A stretch of 64,000 nucleotides of DNA. It comes from Mesorhizobium sp. NZP2298 (GTDB lineage: Bacteria > Pseudomonadota > Alphaproteobacteria > Rhizobiales > Rhizobiaceae). Every line of letters begins with the position of its first letter. Position 1 is the stretch's first letter. Under the pieces are notes generated by a model. It saw only the letters and a list, made by a program, of their open reading frames with translations. It was not told the origin of the DNA and searched no databases. Location: NCBI RefSeq assembly GCF_013170825.1, contig NZ_CP033365.1:186001-250000 (forward strand). Reading direction: 5' to 3'. Made by a program: the position numbers and the translations under genes. Shown in pieces: positions 36,889 through 45,378 of this stretch.

Positions 36889-37587
36889 GTGAGAATACTG
36901 GCGCTCGGTGCGCATCCGGACGACATCGAGATCTTCATGTTCGGTACGATGGCCGCCTATGCGGCGCAAGGCGCAGAACTCACTTTTGCCGTGGCCACGG
37001 ATGGTGCCAGGGGCGGCAAGAGCGATGCCGCGGTCCTCGCGCGTGTCCGCCGTGGGGAAGCAACGGCGGCGGCGGCGCTGCTTGGCGCGGCACCGCGCTT
37101 CCTCGACTTTCCCGATGGCGAACTGGTGGCCGATGCGGCGCTGATCGGTGCGCTGAAGGCGCTTGTACGCGAGACCGGGCCGGACCTGGTCTTCACGCAC
37201 GCGCCCAACGACTATCACGCCGACCATCGCGCGCTGTCGGACGGCGTGCGCATCGCTGCCTCGTTCGCGGTTCCTGTGCTGCATGCCGACACGATGGGCG
37301 GCACCGGATTCTCGCCGACGCACTATGTCGATGTTTCCGCCCATCGGGATGTCAAGACGCAAGCGATCCGCGCGCACCGCTCGCAACGGCCGGAGCAATA
37401 TGTCGACCGGGCGCGCATCCAGAATGAATTCCGCGCCGGCCAGTGCAACGGCCTCCCCGGTTCACTGGCCGAGGCCTTTCGTTTCGAGCCGACATTTCCC
37501 TTCGCCGACATACGCGCCTTGCTGCCGCCCGCGCCGCCGGTCCGGCCGGTGACGCCACAGCCCTACGTCATCGGCGAGGCCAACTGA
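36889..37587 (+). CDS. PIG-L/LmbE-family zinc deacetylase
   Basis: 232 residues. The zinc motif GAHPDDIE is at residues 7-14 and further ligands are in THAPNDYHADHR. Family members de-N-acetylate sugars such as GlcNAc conjugates. The start is a GTG at 36889 with GGGAGAG eight bases before it; the open frame continues far upstream, but that part is antisense to the EamA gene. The ABC operon follows after a 234-bp regulatory gap. Confidence 0.88.
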   Translation: MRILALGAHPDDIEIFMFGTMAAYAAQGAELTFAVATDGARGGKSDAAVLARVRRGEATAAAALLGAAPRFLDFPDGELVADAALIGALKALVRETGPDLVFTHAPNDYHADHRALSDGVRIAASFAVPVLHADTMGGTGFSPTHYVDVSAHRDVKTQAIRAHRSQRPEQYVDRARIQNEFRAGQCNGLPGSLAEAFRFEPTFPFADIRALLPPAPPVRPVTPQPYVIGEAN

Positions 37588-37680
37588 GCGGCTGCCGGAA
37601 AAACCATCCGGCGGTCATTTCCCAACGATTTCAATCACCCGTTTCGTCATGCTGCGGCGCAGCAACGAATTCGCTTGCCT

Positions 37681-37720
37681 TGTTTAGTAAAAATTGCATC
37701 ACTAAACAAATTACTAAACA
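37681..37720. promoter_or_regulatory. cluster of ACTAAACA octamers, candidate operator of the ABC-dha operon
   Basis: One inverted copy, TGTTTAGT (37681-37688), and two direct copies, ACTAAACA (37701-37708 and 37713-37720). The first pair forms an inverted repeat with a 12-base centre; the two direct copies are spaced by 12 bp. TTGCAT at 37694-37699 could be a -35 box inside the array. It is about 100-140 bases before the binding-protein start codon, whose ribosome site GGGAGGAAG is strong. No regulator gene lies beside it. Confidence 0.6.
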
Positions 37721-37821
37721 TACGCGGTGCCGAGACGCCGCCATGTTTGGGCCTCTGAGGAGAGAGGTTTGAGGGCTCTTGAAACCGTCATCCGGGCGCG
37801 TTTCGCAAATGGGAGGAAGAC

Positions 37822-39153
37822 ATGAAATCGAGCTTGAAAATGGCGTTGGGACTGGCCTCGGCGGTGGTTGCGTCGACAGCTGTCTCGAACGTCGCGCACG
37901 CTGAAGACCTGACGTTGTGCTGGGCCGCATGGGACCCGGCAAACGCGCTTGTCGAACTGTCCAAGGATTTCACCAAGGAAACCGGCATCGGCATGAAATT
38001 CGAATTCGTGCCGTGGACCAACTATGCCGACCGCTTCCTCAACGAGCTGAACTCGCACGGCAAATTGTGCGACCTGATCATCGGCGACAGCCAGTGGATC
38101 GGCGGCGCGGCCGAGAACGGCCACTACGTCAAGCTGAACGACTTCTTCGACAAGGAGAAGATCAGCATGGACGACTTCGTGCCGGCAACGGTCGTCGGTT
38201 ACTCCGAATGGCCGAAGAACACGCCGAACTACTGGGCGCTGCCGGCCATGGGCGACGTCGTCGGCTGGACCTATCGCAAGGACTGGTTCTCCAAGCCCGA
38301 GCTGCAGAAGGAATTCAAGGAAAAGTATGGCTGGGATCTCGGCCCACCCACCACCTTCGACCAGTTGAAGCAGATCGCCGAATTCTTCCAGAAGCGGCAG
38401 ATCGACGGCAAGACCGTCTATGGCGCCTCGATCTACACCGAGCGTGGTTCGGAAGGCATCACCATGGGCGCCATGGACGTGCTCTACAGCTACGGCTTCC
38501 AGTATGAGAACCCGAAGAAGCCCTACGAGATGGAAGGCTTCGTCAATTCGGCCGACTCGGTCAAAGGACTGGAATTCTACAAGTCGCTTTACGACTGCTG
38601 CACCCCTCCGGGCGCATCGAACAGCTACATGGGTGAAGGCGTCGATGCCTTCAAATCCGGTCAGGTGGCGATGCACATGAACTTCGCCTTCACCTGGCCA
38701 GGCCTGCAGAAGGACGAGAATGTCGGCGGCGACAAGATCGGCTATTTCGTCAATCCCAAGGGTCCCGGCGGCGCCCAGTTCGCGCAGCTTGGCGGCCAGG
38801 GCATTTCGGTGGTGTCCTATTCCGACAAGCAGGAATCGGCGCTGAAGTACATCAAGTGGTTCGCCAACAAGGATGTGCAGGCCAAGTGGTGGTCCCTCGG
38901 CGGCTATTCCTGCTTGAACGCCGTGGTGAAGGATCCGAAGTTCCCGGCCAGCCAGCCCTATGCGCAGACCTTCCTCGACTCGATGGCCATCGTGAAGGAT
39001 TTCTGGGCCGAGCCAAGCTACGCGCCGCTGCTGCAGGCCTCGCAGAAGCGCTTCCATGACTATGTCGTTGCCGGCCAGGGCTCCGCCAAGGATGCGCTCG
39101 ACGGCCTGGTCAAGGACTGGACCCAGGTCTTCCAGGACGATGGCAAAATGTAA
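37822..39153 (+). CDS. ABC transporter, extracellular sugar/polyol-binding protein
   Basis: 443 residues, family 1 solute-binding protein. Sec signal peptide with cleavage after VAHA (residue 27). The mature protein starts EDLTLCWAAWDPANALVEL and has the two-lobe pattern of carbohydrate-binding proteins, with several Trp and Tyr for stacking on a ligand. First gene of the operon and separated from the permeases by a hairpin-rich 180-bp gap, a usual way to express the binding protein in excess. The downstream dihydroxyacetone-type kinases suggest a short polyol or ketose, not a hexose. Confidence 0.9.
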   Translation: MKSSLKMALGLASAVVASTAVSNVAHAEDLTLCWAAWDPANALVELSKDFTKETGIGMKFEFVPWTNYADRFLNELNSHGKLCDLIIGDSQWIGGAAENGHYVKLNDFFDKEKISMDDFVPATVVGYSEWPKNTPNYWALPAMGDVVGWTYRKDWFSKPELQKEFKEKYGWDLGPPTTFDQLKQIAEFFQKRQIDGKTVYGASIYTERGSEGITMGAMDVLYSYGFQYENPKKPYEMEGFVNSADSVKGLEFYKSLYDCCTPPGASNSYMGEGVDAFKSGQVAMHMNFAFTWPGLQKDENVGGDKIGYFVNPKGPGGAQFAQLGGQGISVVSYSDKQESALKYIKWFANKDVQAKWWSLGGYSCLNAVVKDPKFPASQPYAQTFLDSMAIVKDFWAEPSYAPLLQASQKRFHDYVVAGQGSAKDALDGLVKDWTQVFQDDGKM

Positions 39154-39183
39154 CCGGCTCCTCCCGAGCTAGGACCCAGAGCC

Positions 39184-39218
39184 GGATGATTTCGGGTCGA
39201 ACAGACCTGAAATCATCC
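39184..39218 (+). other. intercistronic hairpin after the binding-protein gene
   Basis: GGATGATTTCGGGTC (39184-39198) pairs with 39204-39218 over 15 positions with one mismatch, loop of five. No U-run follows, so it is more likely an mRNA-stabilising 3' end for the binding-protein message than a full terminator. Confidence 0.7.
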
Positions 39219-39237
39219 GCTCCGGACCAAAGAGAGA

Positions 39238-39285
39238 GAGCATGATGTCGTCCGAAAACCGCTTCACACTTTTCGGCATCATGCC
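39238..39285. repeat. RIME-type palindromic repeat in the operon
   Basis: GAGCATGATG at the left pairs with CATCATGC at the right (39277-39284), enclosing TCCGAAAACCGCTTCACACTTTTC, split here as the blocks TCCGAAAACCG and CACACTTTT that recur in the other mosaic repeats. Confidence 0.65.
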
Positions 39286-39289
39286 CCTG

Positions 39290-39315
39290 GTCCCGTGCCG
39301 CCCTTGGCACGGGAC
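39290..39315 (+). other. second intercistronic hairpin
   Basis: GTCCCGTGCC (39290-39299) and GGCACGGGAC (39306-39315), a perfect 10-bp stem with a six-base loop, 19 bases before the permease ATG at 39334. It could hinder ribosome loading or polymerase passage and so lower permease synthesis relative to the binding protein. Confidence 0.65.
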
Positions 39316-39333
39316 GCAGTTCAGATAAATTCC

Positions 39334-40320
39334 ATGACAGAGACGACCCAAGTGACCGAAGCAGGACTGACCATGCTCAATCGGACCGCGGAGAACGTTG
39401 CCCGGGCGACCCCGGAACCGTTGGCCCGCAAGGTCCGTGGCATCAGCGACAAGGGCCTCGCCTGGCTGTTCATCTCGCCGACGATCCTGTTGCTGCTGGC
39501 CATCAACATCTTCCCGCTGTTCTGGGCGATCTATCTGTCGTTCACCAATTACCGGGCCAACCGGCCGAACGAGGTGGTGAAGAACCTCGGCTTTGCCAAC
39601 TACCAGCGCATTCTCGGCGACCAGGACATCTGGATCGCCATGCAGACGACGGCGCATTTCGTGTTCTGGACCATCCTGTTGCAGACGCTGATCGGCTTCA
39701 CGCTGGCCTGGCTGATCGACCGGAAGTTCCGTGGCCACGCCTTCTGGACGACGCTGATCCTGGTGCCGATGATGCTGTCGCCGGCGGTGGTCGGCAATTT
39801 CTGGCGCTTCCTCTACGAGCCGCAGATCGGCCTGTTCTCTTATGTCATCTCCTTCGTCAGCGGTATTCCACCGACAAGCATACAGATGCTCTCCAATGTC
39901 TCGCTGGCGCCGTGGTCGATCATCATCGTCGACACCTGGATGTGGACGCCCTACGTGATGCTGATCTGCCTCGCCGGCCTGCGCTCCATCCCTGAATACA
40001 TCTACGAGGCGGCCGAGGTCGACCGCGCCTCCAACTGGCGGCAGTTCTGGTCGATCACGCTGCCGATGGCGCTGCCCTTCATCATGCTGGCGGTGCTGTT
40101 TCGCGGCATCGAGAACTTCAAGATGTTCGACATGGTCAATCTCTTGACCGGCGGCGGGCCGGGGTCGACCACCGAGGTCGCCTCGATCACGCTGAAGCGG
40201 CAGGCTTTCGAGAGCTGGCGTACCGGCTATTCCTCGGCTTTCGCCATCATCCTGTTCGTGGCGGTGTTCGGCCTCGCCAACATCTACGTCAAGGCGCTCA
40301 ACAAGGTGAAGCAGAGATGA
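39334..40320 (+). CDS. ABC sugar transporter, permease (MalF/UgpA type)
   Basis: 328 residues, about six transmembrane helices (first at LAWLFISPTILLLLAINIF), and the EAA loop EYIYEAAEVDRASNWRQFW that docks on the ATPase. An alternative start at 39373 (MLNRTAEN) has a better ribosome site (AGGAC) and may be the true one. It overlaps the next permease by four bases (ATGA). Confidence 0.9.
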   Translation: MTETTQVTEAGLTMLNRTAENVARATPEPLARKVRGISDKGLAWLFISPTILLLLAINIFPLFWAIYLSFTNYRANRPNEVVKNLGFANYQRILGDQDIWIAMQTTAHFVFWTILLQTLIGFTLAWLIDRKFRGHAFWTTLILVPMMLSPAVVGNFWRFLYEPQIGLFSYVISFVSGIPPTSIQMLSNVSLAPWSIIIVDTWMWTPYVMLICLAGLRSIPEYIYEAAEVDRASNWRQFWSITLPMALPFIMLAVLFRGIENFKMFDMVNLLTGGGPGSTTEVASITLKRQAFESWRTGYSSAFAIILFVAVFGLANIYVKALNKVKQR

Positions 40321-41267
40321 GCCTGACCACAGCCCATTCGGTCGTCGCCCCCTCGGCCAACTCGAAGCGCATCGCCGGCGCGATCATCATCGCCTATGCG
40401 CTGATCTCGATCGTGCCGCTGTTGTGGATCTTCGCCACCAGCTTCAAGACGCCGCCGGATTCGATCGCCTATCCGCCGAAGCTGCTGTTCCAGCCGAGCC
40501 TCGAAGGCTACTGCAATCTGTTCACGACGCGGACGCGGCAGACGCCGGAATACATCAACTCGCTGGGCCCGGCGACCGGCTTCTGCGACGAGACCACGCG
40601 CAAGCGCAACATGGTGATCGCCGGCCCATCCAACTTCCTGCCCCGCTTCGTCAATTCGTTGATCATCGCCTTCGGCTCGACCTTCTGTGCGGTCTTTCTC
40701 GGCACGCTGTCGGCCTATGGCTTCTCGCGCTTCAAGGTGCCGCTCGCCGACGACCTCCTGTTCTTCATCCTGTCGACGCGCTTCATGCCGCCGATCGCGG
40801 TCGCGATTCCCATCTACCTGATGTACCGCGAGCTTGGCCTGTCGGACACGGCGCTTGGCATGATCCTGCTCTACACGGCGGTCAACGTGTCGCTGGCGGT
40901 ATGGCTGTTGAAAGGCTTCATCGACGAGATCCCGCGCGAATATGAAGAGGCGGCGATGATCGACGGCTACACGCGGCTGCAGGCATTCTGGCGCACCGTG
41001 CTGCCGCAGGCGACGACCGGCATTGCCGCGACCGCCATCTTCTGCCTGATCTTCGCCTGGAACGAATATGCCTTCGCCGCACTGCTGACATCGGGCACGG
41101 CGCAGACCGCGCCGCCCTTCATCCCGACCATCATCGGCGAAGGCGGCCAGGACTGGCCGGCGGTGGCGGCCGGCACGACCATCTTCCTGGTGCCTATCCT
41201 GGTTTTCACCATCCTGCTTCGCAAGCAATTGCTGCGCGGCATCACCTTCGGCGCGGTGCGCAAATGA
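40317..41267 (+). CDS. ABC sugar transporter, permease (MalG/UgpE type)
   Basis: 316 residues, six transmembrane helices, EAA loop REYEEAAMIDGYTRLQAFW. Between helices 1 and 2 it has an unusually long periplasmic loop (residues about 55-105) with two cysteines, YCNLF and GFCDET, which might form a disulfide. Start and stop overlap both neighbours (ATGA), so translation is coupled through the operon. Confidence 0.9.
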   Translation: MSLTTAHSVVAPSANSKRIAGAIIIAYALISIVPLLWIFATSFKTPPDSIAYPPKLLFQPSLEGYCNLFTTRTRQTPEYINSLGPATGFCDETTRKRNMVIAGPSNFLPRFVNSLIIAFGSTFCAVFLGTLSAYGFSRFKVPLADDLLFFILSTRFMPPIAVAIPIYLMYRELGLSDTALGMILLYTAVNVSLAVWLLKGFIDEIPREYEEAAMIDGYTRLQAFWRTVLPQATTGIAATAIFCLIFAWNEYAFAALLTSGTAQTAPPFIPTIIGEGGQDWPAVAAGTTIFLVPILVFTILLRKQLLRGITFGAVRK

Positions 41268-41470
41268 GCATGACCAAACCAGCCAAACGCAAATCGCGCT
41301 GGCCGGCCTGGGCCCGGCGCGGCGTGATGGAAAACATCGCGACGGCACTGATCGCCATCGGCTTCCTGATGTTGTTCCAGCCCTTCGTGCTGTCGCTCTA
41401 CACCTACTCCTTCATCACCATGCTAGCCGGCACCGTGATGTTCATCATCGTCTCGAAGTTTCCGGAATAA
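41264..41470 (+). CDS. small two-helix membrane protein of the ABC operon
   Basis: 68 residues. A basic N terminus (KPAKRKSRWPAWARR) precedes two hydrophobic stretches, about residues 25-42 and 46-63, with a short turn. Its start overlaps the permease stop by four bases and it ends two bases before the ATPase start, so it belongs to the transporter unit. Rhizobial glycerol importers (glp) also encode a small membrane protein with their permeases, but I see no clear sequence match; function unknown, perhaps an accessory of the transporter. Confidence 0.75.
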   Translation: MSMTKPAKRKSRWPAWARRGVMENIATALIAIGFLMLFQPFVLSLYTYSFITMLAGTVMFIIVSKFPE

Positions 41471-41472
41471 CC

Positions 41473-42585
41473 ATGGCCGAAATTCGCGTCCAGCACCTGA
41501 GAAAGGCCTTCGGCGATTTCGTCGCCGTGCAGGATTCCAACTTCGTCGTCGAGGATGGCGAGTTCTTCGTCATGCTTGGGCCGTCGGGCTGCGGCAAAAC
41601 GACGACCTTGCGCATGATTGCAGGGTTGGAACTGCCGACTGGCGGCCAGATCCTCCTCGGCGGCGACGACGTCACCATGCTGCGGGCACGCGAGCGCGAC
41701 ATCGCCTTCGTCTTCCAGCTGTTCGCGCTCTATCCGCACATGAATGTGCGCAAGAACATCGGCTTTCCGCTGCTGGCACAAGGCATGCCGTCGGCCGAAA
41801 TTCGCAGCCGCGTCGAGGAGACGGCAAAGCTCCTGCGCATCGACCATCTGCTCAACAAATCCGTTTCCGGCCTTGCCGGCGGCGACCGCCAGCGCGTGGC
41901 GCTCGGCCGCGCCATCGTGCGGCGGCCGAAGTGCTTCCTGATGGACGAGCCGCTCGGCACGCTCGACACGGAATTCCGCGACCTGATGGTCCATGAATTG
42001 CGCGAACTGCACAACCGCATCCACGCCACCACGGTGTATGTCACGCATGACCAGATGGAGGCGATGTCGATGGCCGACAAGATCGCTGTCATGAACCACG
42101 GCGTCATCGAGCAGTTCGGCAGTCCGCGCGAAATCTACGACCGACCGGCAACCATGTTCGTCGCCGACTTCATCGGCTCGCCGCCGATGAACTTTCTGGG
42201 CTTCGGCGGCGGGCTCGCCAAGGGCACCAAGGAAATCGTCGTCCAGGGTGCGAAGGTCACGGTACCGGAAGTGCGCGAGGACATTGCGCCAGCCGACATG
42301 GCGCTCGGCATCCGGCCTGAACACATCCGCTTCGACGATGCCTCGAAACTGCGCGGCGCCATCTACGGCACTGAATATCTCGGCACCACCCAGATCGTCG
42401 CGGTGGAAACGGCGGACGGCATCATCAAGGCGCGCGTGCCAGCCGAAATCCGGCTCAACGCCGGCGATCATGTCGGCCTGGCCTTGAACAGCGCGCGGCT
42501 GTCGCTGTTCGACAAGGACTCCGGCCGGGCGGTGAGAACCGCGATCCACGATACCGCCTCTCAGGGGAGAGCGCAGCATGGCTGA
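41473..42585 (+). CDS. ABC sugar transporter ATPase, first copy
   Basis: 370 residues. Walker A GPSGCGKTT near residue 37, Walker B CFLMDEPLGTLD, switch His in VTHDQMEAM, and a C-terminal TOBE/OB regulatory region. The ABC signature is unusual: VSGLAGGDRQRVALGRA, that is LAGGD where LSGGQ is normal. With the second ATPase it likely forms a heterodimer in which one signature is degenerate. Overlaps the next gene by eight bases. Confidence 0.92.
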   Translation: MAEIRVQHLRKAFGDFVAVQDSNFVVEDGEFFVMLGPSGCGKTTTLRMIAGLELPTGGQILLGGDDVTMLRARERDIAFVFQLFALYPHMNVRKNIGFPLLAQGMPSAEIRSRVEETAKLLRIDHLLNKSVSGLAGGDRQRVALGRAIVRRPKCFLMDEPLGTLDTEFRDLMVHELRELHNRIHATTVYVTHDQMEAMSMADKIAVMNHGVIEQFGSPREIYDRPATMFVADFIGSPPMNFLGFGGGLAKGTKEIVVQGAKVTVPEVREDIAPADMALGIRPEHIRFDDASKLRGAIYGTEYLGTTQIVAVETADGIIKARVPAEIRLNAGDHVGLALNSARLSLFDKDSGRAVRTAIHDTASQGRAQHG

Positions 42586-43591
42586 CGTGCATATCAAGAA
42601 CGTGACCAAGAGCTTCGGCGAACATGTCGCCGTCGACGGTCTCGACCTGCACATCGCCGATGGCGAATTCGTCGTGCTGCTCGGACCGACCGGAGCCGGC
42701 AAGACGACGACGCTGCGGCTGATCGCCGGGTTGGAGCGGCCGGACAGCGGCACGATCGAGATCGGCGGCCACAATGCGACGACACTGTCGCCGGCAGAGC
42801 GCGACACGGCCTTTGTGTTCCAACAATACTCGCTCTATCCGCATCTGTCGGTCTACGACAATCTCGCCTTCCCGCTGCGCTCGCCGGCGCGAAAGATACC
42901 GGAAGACCAGATCCGCCGGCGGGTCGAGGAAGTGGCGAAGATGGTGCGCATCCATCACAAGCTCGCCAACCGCTCAACCAAGCTGTCGGGCGGCGAAATG
43001 CAGCGCGTCGCCATAGGCCGCGCGCTGGTGCGCAAGCCGGCCATCTATCTGATGGACGAACCGCTGTCGTCGCTCGACGCCAAGCTGCGGGCGGATCTGC
43101 GGCTCGAGCTGAAGCGCATCCAGTCCGAGCTCGGCGCCACCATGCTCTATGTCACGCACGATCAGATCGAGGCGATGACCATGGCCGACCGCATCGGCAT
43201 CCTCGCCGACGGCGTTCTGGTGCAGATCGGCACGCCAAGGACGATCTATTCGGAGCCCGCGAACCTGCATGTCGCGGCAAGGCTCGGCCAGCCGGCGATC
43301 AATCTTCTGCCGACCGGCTTGCTGCCCGATGGCGGCGCTCCGGCGGGCACCAAGACGATCGGCGCGCGCACCGAACATCTGACGATCGAAAAGGCCATGA
43401 ATGGCCATGCCGACGGCGTCGTCGACTGGGTCGAGCATCTCGGCGACCAGAACCATCTGCATGTGACGGTGGGGCCAAAGAAACTGGTGACGCTGACCGA
43501 TCCGGACACCGATCTGGCGCAAGGCGACAAGGTTATGATCCGCTATCGCTCGCCGCTCTATTTCGGCGCCGACGGACAACGGTTGATGTGA
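42578..43591 (+). CDS. ABC sugar transporter ATPase, second copy
   Basis: 337 residues. Walker A GPTGAGKTT, signature KLSGGEMQRVAIGRA, Walker B IYLMDEPLSSLD, VTHDQIEAMTMADR, and a C-terminal TOBE-like domain. The signature is canonical, in contrast to the partner ATPase. Two distinct ATPases in one importer are also found in rhizobial glycerol-type systems. Confidence 0.92.
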   Translation: MADVHIKNVTKSFGEHVAVDGLDLHIADGEFVVLLGPTGAGKTTTLRLIAGLERPDSGTIEIGGHNATTLSPAERDTAFVFQQYSLYPHLSVYDNLAFPLRSPARKIPEDQIRRRVEEVAKMVRIHHKLANRSTKLSGGEMQRVAIGRALVRKPAIYLMDEPLSSLDAKLRADLRLELKRIQSELGATMLYVTHDQIEAMTMADRIGILADGVLVQIGTPRTIYSEPANLHVAARLGQPAINLLPTGLLPDGGAPAGTKTIGARTEHLTIEKAMNGHADGVVDWVEHLGDQNHLHVTVGPKKLVTLTDPDTDLAQGDKVMIRYRSPLYFGADGQRLM

Positions 43592-43662
43592 AAGGAGTCC
43601 GGCGCTCCCATTGAGGGTTCACGCCGCCTCTGATTGACGATTGCGAATACGGGACGAATTCG

Positions 43663-45306
43663 ATGAAGCACTTTTTCAACCGCCGGGAAACGATCGTCAC
43701 CGAGGCGCTGGACGGCCTGTTGCGGACCATTGGCTCAGGCGATCTCGCGCGCCTCGACGGCTATCCCGAGATCAAGGTCGTGCTGCGCGCCGACTGGGAC
43801 AAGGCGAAGGTCAGCGTCGTTTCCGGTGGCGGCGCCGGGCACGAGCCCTCGCATGCCGGGTTCGTCGGCAAGGGCATGCTGACGGCGGCGGTTTCGGGCG
43901 AGATCTTTGCCTCGCCAAGCGTCGAAGCGGTGCTGGCGGCCATCCGCGCCGTCACCGGCCCGGCCGGCTGCCTGCTGATCGTCAAGAACTACACCGGCGA
44001 CCGCCTCAATTTCGGCCTGGCGGCCGAGAAGGCGCGCGCCGAAGGTTTTGCCGTCGAGATGGTGATCGTTGCCGACGACATCGCTTTGCCCGACATCGCC
44101 CAGCCGCGCGGTGTCGCCGGCACCTTGTTCGTGCACAAGATCGCGGGACATTTGTCGGAGACCGGCCGTGATCTGGCAGAGATCGCGGCAGCGGCGCGGG
44201 CCGCTGCGAAGGACATCGTTTCGCTCGGCATGTCGTTGTCGTCTTGCTCGATTCCCGGCCAACCGCACGAGGACAGGTTCGGCGAAAATGATGGCGAGCT
44301 TGGCCTTGGCATCCATGGCGAGCCCGGCGTCGAGCGCATCGCGGTGCAAAGCGCGGACCGGCTGGTGGCGATCATGGCCGAGCGCCTGGCGGCTCGGCCC
44401 GATCCGAAGGCAAGCCATGCCTTGCTGATCAACAATCTCGGCGCGGTGCCGCCGCTCGAAATGTCGCTGGTTGCCAATGCGGTTCTGGCCTCGCCGTTGG
44501 CCAAGACCGTCAAGCTGGCGATCGGTCCTGGCCCGCTGATGACGGCGCTCAACATGAACGGCTTCTCGCTGTCGCTGATCCGGCTCGATGCCGCGCGAGA
44601 AGAAGCGCTGCTGGCGCCGGTCGGCCCATACGCCTGGATGCCAGCAAAGCTGGTCGCAGCACCTGCCATTGTGCCCATGGCGAAGGCAGTCCGACAAAGT
44701 ACGGCCCACAAGGCCAGCCAGAATGCGGGCACCAGGCGCCTGATCGTCACGGTCTGCGACAGACTGATTTCGCTCGAAGCGACGTTGAACGGGCTCGACG
44801 CCAAGGCAGGCGACGGCGACACCGGCTCGACGGTGGCGACCGGCGCGCGCAGCATCCTCGAACGGCTCGATGCGCTGCCGCTGGCCAACCCCGCGGCGAC
44901 CCTTGGCGCCGTCGGCGACACGCTGAGCGCATCGATGGGCGGCTCCAGCGGGGTGCTGCTGTCGATCTTCTTCACGGCGGCGGCGCAGGCGCTGGACGGC
45001 GGCGCCAGCCTGCCCAAGGCGCTGCTCGCCGGACTTGAGCGAATGACCTTCTATGGCGGCGCCAAACCGGGCGACCGTACCATGGTCGATGCGCTGGAGC
45101 CGGCGCTCAAGGCGCTCGACAGCAACGGCCCTGGCGAAGCAGCGATCGCGGCCCGGCGCGGAGCCGAGGCGACGGCCGCCATGGAGAAGGCAAAAGCTGG
45201 ACGCTCCGCCTATGTCGGCACCAAATTGCAGGGCGTGGTCGACCCCGGCGCCTATGCTGTGGCCGAGGTTTTCGCAGCCGTCGCCGCGCTGCTCGTCACG
45301 GCCTGA
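43663..45306 (+). CDS. ATP-type dihydroxyacetone (or ketotetrose) kinase, DhaK-DhaL fusion
   Basis: 547 residues. N-terminal DhaK domain (residues 1-330) starts FFNRRETIVTEALDGLL, has GGGAGHEPSHAGFVG and the substrate-binding His218 in LGIHGEPGVER, which forms the hemiaminal with the ketone. The C-terminal DhaL domain (about 360-547) has the Mg-ATP motif LDAKAGDGDTGSTV and GGSSGVLLS. Fused DAK enzymes use ATP directly. In other bacteria fused members also act on D- or L-erythrulose, so the substrate may be a tetrulose. It opens the kinase half of the operon. Confidence 0.9.
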   Translation: MKHFFNRRETIVTEALDGLLRTIGSGDLARLDGYPEIKVVLRADWDKAKVSVVSGGGAGHEPSHAGFVGKGMLTAAVSGEIFASPSVEAVLAAIRAVTGPAGCLLIVKNYTGDRLNFGLAAEKARAEGFAVEMVIVADDIALPDIAQPRGVAGTLFVHKIAGHLSETGRDLAEIAAAARAAAKDIVSLGMSLSSCSIPGQPHEDRFGENDGELGLGIHGEPGVERIAVQSADRLVAIMAERLAARPDPKASHALLINNLGAVPPLEMSLVANAVLASPLAKTVKLAIGPGPLMTALNMNGFSLSLIRLDAAREEALLAPVGPYAWMPAKLVAAPAIVPMAKAVRQSTAHKASQNAGTRRLIVTVCDRLISLEATLNGLDAKAGDGDTGSTVATGARSILERLDALPLANPAATLGAVGDTLSASMGGSSGVLLSIFFTAAAQALDGGASLPKALLAGLERMTFYGGAKPGDRTMVDALEPALKALDSNGPGEAAIAARRGAEATAAMEKAKAGRSAYVGTKLQGVVDPGAYAVAEVFAAVAALLVTA

Positions 45307-45378
45307 CACATGCACCAGTTGTCGAATGACCGTTCTTTCGCTACTGCCGGCAAGGTGAAAACCGGGACTTTGGACAAC

